Of a stretch of 59,725 bases of DNA, positions 44,101 to 52,100 are shown in pieces. Origin of the DNA: Bacteroidales bacterium (lineage in GTDB: Bacteria > Bacteroidota > Bacteroidia > Bacteroidales > P3); NCBI GenBank assembly GCA_024400415.1, contig JAKSMS010000004.1, forward strand, positions 1 to 59,725, in the 5' to 3' direction. The number at the start of each line of letters is the position of its first letter. Position 1 is the first letter of the stretch. Position numbers and translations under genes: made by a program. The notes below the pieces were generated by a model. The model worked only from the letters and a program-made list of their open reading frames with translations, was not told the origin of the DNA and ran no database searches.

Positions 44101-45444
44101 GAAGGTGATATATCCGCCAGTGCCATCATAGTTTGACAGAGGAATCTCGAAGTGGTGGATTGAGCTAGCAGCCTCGCCACGGAGATTGATATAGCGGATG
44201 GTATCGAAGGTAGAAATATCGGTAGGATCGCTCATCACGCCCACATACACCTCAGAAGTGTAGTAGTCGTAAACAGAGCCGTAGCGACGAATGTCGAAGC
44301 TTACCATCAGGTTGGTGAGGTCCTCTTCAAACAGTGGCATAGAAGCCCACTCATAGGTAGGAGCAGTGCTGGCTGAAGATGGATGATAAGCATACCAGTA
44401 GAGGCTGTTGCCTGAGATGGCATTGGTGGTAGAAGGATAAGGATACTGGGTGGTAGTACCCATTACATTCTTATACCAGCAAGGGTCGATGCTGGAGCCA
44501 GAAGTGTTGCCGTAGCTATCGAAGTTCTCGGTATAAGGGAGAGAATCTATAGGCACAGGGACGCAAGCGGTGCGGAACTGGCCATAGATATACGAGCTGG
44601 TCTCAGAGCCGCAAGCAGAGGCGAGAGCCACATAATAGATAGTGTTAGCCTCAAGGTTGGTGAGGGAGATAGAGTTGGTGTAGACGTTCTGAACGTTCAC
44701 GCCATTGCCGCCCACGAAAGAAACGGTGTCCCACTCAACAACGAAGCCAGGAGTGTTGCCCTGGAACCAGGTCAGGTCGATCTGGTCGCTGGTGATAGCA
44801 GAAGCCATAAGGCCGTTTGGCAATGGGCAAAGCACCTCAGAGATAGACACATTGTCGATGCAGCCTGAAGGAGCAGAACCGCCAGAGCCGTCGTTGGCCC
44901 AAACGATTACCATGCGATAGTCGCCAGCCTCGAGGCCAGCCTCAACAGAAACAGTCTGCCAAGAGGAAGAGCCATTGAGCTTGCCGCCCAGGCTAGTCCA
45001 GCCAGTGATGCTGCCAGCGGTAACGAAGGAGTAAGCGCTGGTGGTACCCGGAGGATAGGAGCCAGCAGTAAAAGTGGTAGTTGCAGGAACCACGAACACC
45101 TTCATAGCGTCGTAGCTGCTCTCACCATAGCACTTCCAATCAAACGAGAAGCCATAGATGGCATCGTTTGATACGGTAAAGTCATGGTAAGCATAGGTGC
45201 AAGAGATGCTGCCAGTGTTGTAGGTAGCACCACTACCATTGGTGATGTAGAGTGACTTCTGGCCGCCATTGTTGGTAGCGTCGCCGATCACCCAGTGATT
45301 AGTCTGGGAACCATTGACAAATACCCACTCGGCAGTGTCAGAGTCATTCTCAAAATCGCAAGTGAAAGGCAAGGTCTGAGCCTGGAGAGTCCAAGTCAGC
45401 GCCATTGCGGCCACAAGCGTCAAAGTTTGTAAAAACTTTTTCAT
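38155..45444 (-). CDS. Giant modular T9SS protein with FN3 and CUB-like domains
   Basis: 2429 aa. Signal peptide 1-22 (FLQTLTLVAAMALTWTLQAQ). The body has about eleven fibronectin type III-like modules, each opening with a cysteine (CPLPNGLMA, CSRPQRVIA, CAAPSLQPV, CFAPTNVVT). They alternate with four jelly-roll modules of the cleaved-adhesin/MAM kind (LPFTCDFEN, LPYTENFDS, LPVVMDFEG, FPYVMNFDN). Two modules look like CUB domains: SCAVTIFDNGG...YDYLRIYDGVGEVG...FSSDGSVQRDGF and a CCDHLYIYEGVG...FHCDGSVQYSGF copy. The end is a T9SS sorting domain (LSIYPNPTAGNTTISL ... VRKLIVR). Probably a cell-surface or released adhesin. The promoter is at 45564-45595. Confidence 0.85.
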   Translation of the reverse strand: MKKFLQTLTLVAAMALTWTLQAQTLPFTCDFENDSDTAEWVFVNGSQTNHWVIGDATNNGGQKSLYITNGSGATYNTGSISCTYAYHDFTVSNDAIYGFSFDWKCYGESSYDAMKVFVVPATTTFTAGSYPPGTTSAYSFVTAGSITGWTSLGGKLNGSSSWQTVSVEAGLEAGDYRMVIVWANDGSGGSAPSGCIDNVSISEVLCPLPNGLMASAITSDQIDLTWFQGNTPGFVVEWDTVSFVGGNGVNVQNVYTNSISLTNLEANTIYYVALASACGSETSSYIYGQFRTACVPVPIDSLPYTENFDSYGNTSGSSIDPCWYKNVMGTTTQYPYPSTTNAISGNSLYWYAYHPSSASTAPTYEWASMPLFEEDLTNLMVSFDIRRYGSVYDYYTSEVYVGVMSDPTDISTFDTIRYINLRGEAASSIHHFEIPLSNYDGTGGYITFFSGVPGTFGTSNYCYNYFYLDNVMVDYIPTCPQVDFLQLVSASNADSVTVSWTEMGDATTWDVYVCTDGVAPTDESAFETVYDTVYIGAFSPDSTYSMYVRANCGGDVSYWRGPLNFTPAAYTMTAGAVDTLRSCAVTIFDNGGPEGAYAAYSNDRLVVFPTDPSTQTLQINGSSYTESTYDYLRIYDGVGEVGTPVFNDYGVDALQTFGPIISDNGAFTIVFSSDGSVQRDGFQLSVRCVDLPNCSRPQRVIANTTSTTAEINIVMDEEATAGAWNIEYGPAGFTEGQGTSIVAYSTTETINGLTPNTSYDVYVKAICGGDSSVSRMANFHTLLSCPSISTFRVNDIRPASAHFQWTYQVNVAEFVPDTYTLTLTNDDNAAAQPQVFMVHGLDTAIGGLLPQTNYTATIVPACDTFITNGAMVSFLTNPVGCSYTDFSGNGTSQVSGAFVYSGWGNSFAEQIYTAAELRAMGLQAGPINGAAFEYTASNSYAKEFSMYIGHTTLDEFAGTSASNWVPLSDLTQVVAPQAHAIGTSGVVEYTFDTNFVWDGVSNICVAAFMNQPAGASHTATGFYSLSTAGTAYRTLYKYQDSNPLTASVTSNSASSRTQNRANIYFFSCDPNVTCVAPATYLANATPSSLDIYWIPGLNETAWKVEYKKATEDVFATAIASTTNTNYTISNLDANTVYDVRVSSICTDTTIADNKQFRTACGPMALPVVMDFEGMSTGVFDQPCYTAGALDPSVTTYAVPYVIRLTGAENQYALFWQGGYFIMPEVAAPLSSCQLRFAMVAGDTNAYMYVGYTTDGTVNGFVALDTVYRSSADSLTSCSYFTIPLSDVTESGARVMFFSNQAVNYTFIDDVVIELIPSCASAANVAASNVTDVAADLTWDAAGSLATSYIIEYGLRGFVPGTGTIATTTTNSYTLTGLVPGTVYQALVYTVCAASGDTSSAAPACLFQTGCGEITTFPYVMNFDNVVSAGSGDNYGVLPNCWNLAEFNTVGSSTNQPRVYNSTSYATSGQYVLYMYYTGHVALPAMGIPVDSLQISLKVTQTSASYQLEIGVCDTNVLDSTYVPLDTINCVSTSAAEAFTIYLAGYQGTGKYIMLHNINTYNYDYSYNYIDDIVVDRIPSCLPTQNFAATGNTATSITLGWRDLRPADEWEIAMDTVPFTPVSGTVVTSNPYTFTGLTSGQDYYFYIRTICQAGDTSAWVGPAHAVPGTWTMRQGQTDTLRMCGGTILDNGGDGDYSASSDDYVVLYPESAGHAIQLTGSYNTESCCDHLYIYEGVGTNGTLLGQYEGTGNIDVVSEAADGAITIYFHCDGSVQYSGFALNVNCVSNTCPAVGGITASAASTTSVDVDWTERGTAAQWEVEYGANGFQLGTGTRAIVAAHPYTIAGLAAMTQYDVYVRPICSDGDTGSWKMGTVATAFCDDAAFVGFGDPAASVGSSYYVPVNNYYNNSTTEIILDSASLGGVATSFAAVNFYYNYSTPTTSKNDVDIYIQPTTKSTFDDEYDYDLLDLSQAVHVYSGSLNAETGWNTFLFDTAYDYSGVGNLMMIIYDHSGAYNGSSYTWGTRAANGNVTLSWYDDDDAIDPTDFYSDWEINAVYSYYPEMQLVACGSGCAAPSLQPVANVTFEGATISWSGSADSYEVAVVETSNAIWPAEVAVVGTSYTFTGLMPSTSYSYRVRSVCDTTGTSSWREGTFTTDSLPCFAPTNVVTSNATVNSITVAWTNDAQSIAQAWVVNVFNATTNIMDTVRTNPATINGLYDNTQYSVAVQAMCAANFGSDWSDTVTFTTTSCQAVSNVNVTDITTSGAKVTWTAGANETAWEVSYGEMDFAEGQGVTVAATTTTYVITGLQADSRYDVYVRAKCADGITSDWSPVQQFQTLGNSQGIDGVEGNYSLSIYPNPTAGNTTISLRGVEGEVVITVVDMNGREITRDVMNCGSDCVKTMNVEGLAQGTYFVRVLGEGISSVRKLIVR
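38177..38720. repeat. 544-bp segment identical to 46194-46737
   Basis: Matches the 3' end of the 2745-residue protein gene with no difference that I can see. It covers the last FN3 module and the sorting domain. Three scattered mismatches appear in the 17 bp before it and frequent ones after it, so the boundaries are sharp. Confidence 0.85.
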
Positions 45445-45563
45445 GATTTTGACTTTTTGGTTAATAATATAGTGAACTTGATTTTTATTTACAGCTTAAA
45501 TATTTAATTCATAAACAATTACAGCGACATTTATCGAAACTCGATAAAGCGCTAACAAGTGGG

Positions 45564-45595
45564 CAAATTTACATAGATTCTTTCAAAAAACCAAA
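45564..45595 (-). promoter_or_regulatory. Promoter of the 2429-residue protein gene
   Basis: On the minus strand, TTTG at 45595-45592 and TAAATTTG at 45571-45564, 20 nt apart. It implies a leader of about 110 nt. Confidence 0.65.
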
Positions 45596-45886
45596 TTTTT
45601 CAGCCTTTTTTTTACCCAAGTCAAGCAAAAAGCCTCTAAAAACAAAACACAGCGACCACAAAGTCCCCACCATGACACAAGTCACAACATCCAGCCGACA
45701 AAACCCTAACACCTCGCATAAACACAATACTCACGGCATTTCCGCCACCCACGCTTCGACCGCCAAAAACAAGAGGAAAAAGCAACTAAAATATCATTTA
45801 AAAAAAATATACAGAAAAAAGCAGCGCCATACCGTCAGCGCATACACCCCCAAAAAGCCCACCACTACCGCCCCCATCCCTCACCC
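45596..45886. other. Non-coding stretch upstream of the giant gene
   Basis: Low-complexity, A- and C-rich plus strand with no coding character in either direction. Open frames here have no start context or family match. Confidence 0.4.
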
Positions 45887-45931
45887 ATAAATGGCCCACA
45901 AATGGCCCATAAATGGTTCATAAATGGCTTA
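45887..45931. repeat. Tandem 11-bp AAATGGCCCAT repeats
   Basis: Four consecutive 11-bp units (AAATGGCCCAC, AAATGGCCCAT, AAATGGTTCAT, AAATGGCTTAT) running directly into the palindromic element. Confidence 0.8.
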
Positions 45932-46039
45932 TATGTGCTATATATGTGCTATATATGTGCTATATATGTGCTATATATGTCCTATTCTATAGAGATAGCA
46001 GATATATAGCACATATATAGCACATATATAGCACATATA
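45930..46039. repeat. AT-rich palindromic element, copy 2
   Basis: About 110 bp. Four TATATGTGCTA units are followed by a core with CCTATTCTATAGAGATAGCAG, then three or more TATATAGCACA units. The core is the reverse complement of copy 1 (29969-30067) with two mismatches. Confidence 0.85.
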
Positions 46040-46108
46040 ACAGCAATTATCTAGAGATAAACAGGTTATAAGGCTGAATCATTTCTGCCCACACCAAGCC
46101 TTGCAACA

Positions 46109-46140
46109 AGAAAAAGGGGGAGTCCGGAATGGACTCCCCC
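46109..46140 (-). terminator. Terminator of the 2745-residue protein gene
   Basis: Perfect stem GGGGGAGTCC/GGACTCCCCC with a GGAAT loop; on the minus strand it runs into TTTTTCTTG. Confidence 0.9.
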
Positions 46141-46171
46141 TTGGGGATTATAGCGCCTTAGAGCGCCGAGC

Positions 46172-49100
46172 TTATCTTACGACAAGCTTGCGGACAGAGC
46201 TGATGCCCTCGCCGAGAACACGTACGAAGTAGGTGCCCTGTGCGAGACCTTCAACATTCATGGTCTTAACGCAGTCGCTGCCGCAGTTCATCACGTCGCG
46301 AGTGATCTCGCGGCCGTTCATGTCTACAACGGTGATTACAACTTCACCTTCTACGCCGCGGAGGCTGATGGTGGTGTTGCCAGCGGTTGGGTTAGGATAG
46401 ATGCTGAGGCTGTAGTTGCCTTCAACGCCGTCGATGCCCTGGCTGTTGCCGAGGGTCTGGAACTGCTGTACTGGCGACCAGTCAGAGGTGATACCGTCAG
46501 CGCACTTAGCACGAACATAAACGTCGTAGCGGCTGTCGGCCTGGAGGCCGGTGATCACATAAGTGGTGGTGGTAGCAGCAACGGTTACGCCCTGGCCTTC
46601 TGCGAAGTCCATCTCGCCGTAGGAAACTTCCCATGCGGTCTCGTTGGCTCCTGCGGTCCAGGTAACCTTAGCGCCGGAAGTGGTGATGTCGGTAACGTTT
46701 ACGTTGCTAACTGCCTGGCAGCTGGTGGTGGTGAAGGAAATGGTATCGCTCCAGTCGCTGCTTACGAGGGCTGCGCACTGGGACTTCACAGCCACGTGGT
46801 ACTCGGTGTTGTCGTAGAGACCGGTGATGGTGGCTGGGTTGGTGCGAACGGTATCCATGATGTTGGTGGTAGCATTGAATACGTTCACGATCCAAGTCTG
46901 AGCGTTGCTCTGTGAGCCGTTGGTCCAAGCCACGGAGATGCTGTTCACGGTAGCGTTGGAGGTGGTGACGTTGGTAGGAGCGAAGCATGGGAGGTCGGCA
47001 GTGGTGAAGGAGCCTTCGGTCCACATAGAGGTGGCTGCAGAGTCGCAGATCTGGCGCACGCGGTAGTCGTACTCAGTGTTGGGGTACAGAGCGGTGGCGT
47101 GGAAGAGCGGAGAGGTGATGGCGGTAGCAACAGGCCAATCCTCGCCATGAACGGTGAGGGCAACCTCGTAGCCGATGCCGGTGCCAGCCCAGCTGAGGTC
47201 GGCAGACTCGTAGTCGACATTAGAAACAGTCACGACAGGAGCAGCGCAAACGTTGCTGGAGGTGAGCTCGATATCGTCGATGCAGACGCTGTAGAAGGAG
47301 GTGTTGTAGTACCACTTGAAGGCCACATACTGAGCGCTAGCAGGAACGCCCTCGAAGCTTACGGTGTCGTAAACGCCTACGCCAGCGGCCTGGTTGCCTG
47401 TAGATGAATGATAGGTAGCGGAAGAGGCTGGGATGGAGCGGATAGGCACGAAGTCATCCATAGACTCGCCAGTCATGTAGCCGACGGAGAGCACGCCGTA
47501 GGTGTTGCTCTCGGTGCACATCCAGTAGCTGAGGGTGAGGCTGTTTACAGGCTCAGCGGTGTAAGGCAGACGGAGTATCTTGGTGTCGCCGTAGGTCTCG
47601 GAACCTGAGGTCATAATCACAGCGTTGGTGTCGTGAGCGTACCAGTAGGTGCCGCTGTTCACCACGTGAGGAATGTAGAGGTCGCTAGTACCGTTAGAGA
47701 GGCCTACCCAGCACTCTGGGAGTACGCCGGCAGCATTGTAGGCTACAGAGCCGGTAACGAGGCCGGAGAAGTTCTCGCGGATGGTATCGGCAGCAGAGTA
47801 GATGTTGCAGACGGTAGAGAAACGGATACCTACAGAGCTTGGACTCTGGAGGGTAGCGGAGCAATCCTTGAGTACCCAGAATGCATACTCAGTGTTGGAG
47901 TTGAGGCCTGCAAGGGTATAGGAGTTGCCGGTGGTGGTGATGGTCTGGTTCATGCTTGGAGTACCAGGATATTCACGATAAACGATGGTGTAGTTGGCAG
48001 TGCTCTCGCCGCTCCAGTGGAGGGTGGCAGAGGTGGTGCCGAGATTGTCGACATACAGGTCGTAAGGACGCTGACAAGCCATCTGTTCGATAGTGATATC
48101 ATCGATAGCGGCAGGACCATTCTCGAATGGATGGGTGGAGGCGGTAGCCTGGTTGAACCAGTAGAAGGCCACGCGCTGCACACCGGAGATGTTGTCGAAG
48201 TAAGCCTCATAGGTAGCCCAAGAGGTGTCGCGACGTACCAAGCGGATGTTTACATCGTTGATGTGGCCCCATGGAGTCATCAGGCCGGTAGCGGAAGACA
48301 CAACCGAGATAGCAGGATCGGCAAGGATTACCGAAACGCCATCGTATGCGCCATCGGTAGAACCGCCGACAGAGGCCTTGAAGGTAAGGGTAAATGAGCT
48401 TGGGTTAGGACCAAAGTCAACATCGCGATAAGCTACTGCATTCACGATCTGAGAGAGGTTGGTGCCCACGGTGGCGCCGTTGTTGGCAGAGATGTACATG
48501 GAGTACTGACCCTGGCCGGCAGCGGCAGTGCCACGATACCAAGCGACGTTGTTGTTGGATGAGGTCTGCCAGCTGTTCCACTCGGCTGCGTTCTCGAAGT
48601 CGTAGGAATAAGGCAGAGAAGCAGGAATCTGGGTAGTGGCGAAATGACCTGGCTCGCGAGAAGGCATAGCGGTATCGCCAAGCTGGCAGAGCGACTTAAC
48701 AACATAGGTATAGAAGGTGCTTGGGGTGAGGCCGTTGATGATAACGCTGTTGGTAGCGGATGAGGTGGTGCTGACAGCAGCAGGATCGTTATCAGGCCAG
48801 TACTCTACCACATAGCCAGCAGCATAGGCGGTGTCGGACCATGAGAGGACAGCACTATTGGTAGTAACGGCGGTGCAGCCAAGGGCGAATGCTCTTGGGC
48901 AGGCAGAACCGCGGTCGATAGTGATATCATCGATGTAGGCATACTGAGCTGAGGACTGACGGGTCATCATGAAGGCTACATAGTGGCCGTTGCTGGTGTT
49001 GCCAGCGAGGTCGATGGTGTAGAACTGATGCTCGGTGGTGAAGTGGAACGAACCCGATGGCACGAAGGTGCTAGGATCGGTAGGATCGCTAAGGATACCC

Positions 49101-52100
49101 ACCTGCACTTCACTATTGGAGTAGGTAGAGCTGGATATACGGCCCCAGAAGGACACCTCGATGCTGGAGGTTGGGATGGTGGCGTCGATTTCAGGCAGCA
49201 CGGCCATCAGGGTGTCACCATAGGTGCCGGTGGTGGTAGGACTGTAGAAATAGAGCACATTAGAGCCGCTGTGAGCGTAAGTGGTGGTGTTGTTAATATA
49301 AGGATAGTAGTCGTAGGTGGTACCATCGTTGTAGCGGGTCCAGCAGTATGGGAGTGGCGAAGAGGTACCAGTAGCGTCGCCCTCGAAGGTGTAGGTGAGA
49401 GGCAGGTTGGTAATTGGTGCACACAAGGTATGGAAGTAGGTTGGAACAGACCAATCGCTGGTGTCGCCGATGCCGCAGATTACTCTTGCATAGGCTGCAT
49501 AGTGGGTGCTAGGAGCGAGACCAGTAACCTGAACTGCAGCAGCATTTGTCGGAGTGATGATACCATCAGCCGGGTCGCCACCGTAAGGCACCAAGGATAC
49601 CTCATAGCCCATTGGGTCGGCCATGCGGTCGGTGAAGGTGATGTAGGCGCTGTTGGTGGTGATAGTAGAATCGACAACAGCCACATTAGCTGGGCGACGG
49701 CAGTTGCTCATGCGTACTACTTCGATATTATCGATGTAGGCATAGCTGTAGGAAGCGGTGCCGGTGAATGGCTGAGGAGGCAGCAGCAGTGTGATGAATC
49801 GGCCACGACCTGCATACTGATCGAAGGAAACCTCAAAGCTGCGTACGGTGCCGGAAGCATCGTTGCGCATGTCGAAGTAGGCCACGGTGTCGAAGGTAGA
49901 GATATCGTCAGGATCAACCATCACACCGACGTAGATCTCGGTGGTGTAGTTGGCCGAGGTGCTGCTATAGCGCTTCATGTCGAAGCGGAACTCTACGCTG
50001 TCGAGAGGTGCGTTCACCATTGGGAGCGATGCCCAGTCGTAGTAGGCAGTACTGGTGGCAGTAGAAGGACGATAGGAGTAGAAGTAGAGACCGCGAGTGC
50101 TGTTGATACCTGCGGTGCTAGATGGATAAGGATACTGGGTAGTAGTACCTACAGCATGGCGGGTCCAGCAAGGATCGATAGGGCTGGTAGAGCTGCTAGC
50201 ATAAGACTCGAAGTCCTCGGTGTAAGGCAGGTCTACTGGAGCACAAGGAGTGGTGAAGCTGTATACCACCGACCAGTCGCTCATGCTGCCGCTGCCACAG
50301 TTCTGGCGTGCCCAGAAGTAGTAGGTGGTATTGGCGCTGAGTCCGGTGAGCATCACGCTATCGCCGGTAATAGAGGTTGTGGCGGCAGTGCTGTCGAACT
50401 GGTTGTTGGTGCTGAGGATATACTCATAAGAACCGTTAGATTCGCCAGTCCAGTGCACCTCGGCATAGCTGTCAGAGATAGTGGCCAACGAGTAGTTCAT
50501 AGGACGCTCGCAAGATGGAATCTCAGAGCAGATGTTGAAGGCCAGGTTGGTACGATAGTTGTAGCGGGTAGCGGTGAAGTTGGCGGTAGTAGCAGAGCTA
50601 CGATAGCCAGCGCAGCTGAGATAGTCGGGAGAAGTAGAAGTATAGTAGAAAGTAGCGCTTGCGGTAGGAGCAGAACTACGTACGAAGCGTACGAGGAGAT
50701 TGCCGGTGCCATTATAATGGAATGCGCTGTCGAGAGGAATCTCAACCCACTGCTCTGCAACAGCTACGATAGAGCCGCTGTATACCTCGGTCATGCCCGA
50801 GAAAAGGGCAGCGGTATCGCCAGCGATAGAAGTGGTGGCGAAACCAGCAAAGTCGGTCTCCTTCATGTAGATCTTCACGTTTGGAGTAGTACCGCCGGTA
50901 GCACCGCAATGGAGCGAGATGCTATTGATGGTGTTGTTGCCACTCAGCCCCATGGATACCATTTCGTCAGCAGTATAGATAGCTGCGCTGTAGCCCGATG
51001 GGTAAGAGGTGTAGTTGTACATGGTGTAGGTATAGGCGCTGGAGGTACCGTTACCGATAGTGTCGAGGATGTTGGCAAAGCCGTCGCCGCAATCCAGCAG
51101 AGTGCGGAAAGAGGCAATAGCCGACCACTCTGGATTACCATCACAGTTAGCAGTCACAGCATAATAGTACCGAGTGTAAGGAGTGAGGCTGGTCAGGGTA
51201 GCTGTGGTGTCATAAACCGTCACGGTAGTGGTGCAGGTGGCTGGATCGAAATCGGCATCGGTGGAGTAGGCTACGGTGTAGCTGTTCACGTTCTCGCTAG
51301 GATTGTGCCAAGCCAGGTCTGCAGAGTAGGCAGTCACGTTCTCAGCAACAAGATTGGTGCTGCGACGGCAGGCTGGGATGGGGTCGACGATCACATCGTC
51401 CACGCGAATATAGTTGGTAGAGAAGCCCAGGCCGCTGGTGGTAGGAGCCATGATGGCGATAAAGCCGCCATTGCCAGTATAGCTGTCGAAGAAGATCTCG
51501 TTGTCGACAATGGCATTGACGCCAGCCGCACCGTTATCAACCACCTGATAAGGCTCGAAGGTGTTGATGTCATGAGGATTGCTCATCACGCCGACAACTA
51601 CGCGGGAACCATAAGTAGAGCTGATAGTGGAGTAGTTCCTGGTCTTGAAGCGCAAACGAAGCTGGTCGATAGAAGTCTCAAACAAAGGCAGTGCAGCATA
51701 GCTATAGTATGACGATGTGCTATAGAAATAAAGGCTGATATTGCCAGAGATTGCTGAGGTTGAATAAGGATAAGGATAAGCAGTAGAACTGGTGGTACCC
51801 TTTACCCAACATGGGCTGATGCTGTTAGTTGAGCCCGATGAGTAGGTCTCGAAGTCCTCTACGTAAGGCAGAGAATCGATGGCTGCGCAAGCGGTAAGCA
51901 CCTGGATTGGGAATGATGGGTAAGACTGCTCGCCGCCGCAGTCGGCCACCACGAATACCTCATAAGTGGTGAGAGGCTGGAGTTCGGCAGTGGTAGTGAA
52001 GCTGGTGGTGTTCACCATCTCGGGAGTTACGGTGTCGGGATCGAAGCCTGGCATGCCGTAGTACACGAGGTAGCTGCCCACGTTGGCAGTATCGGTCCAT

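Noticed and set aside
48983-51712. A long open frame (909 codons) on the plus strand antisense to the 2745-residue protein, with similar long frames at 5599-7473 (minus) and 30129-32237 (plus)
   Set aside because: They are exact antisense shadows of strong genes with biased third positions, lack start context and domains, and are rich in the low-complexity residues expected from reversed FN3 or repeat coding DNA.
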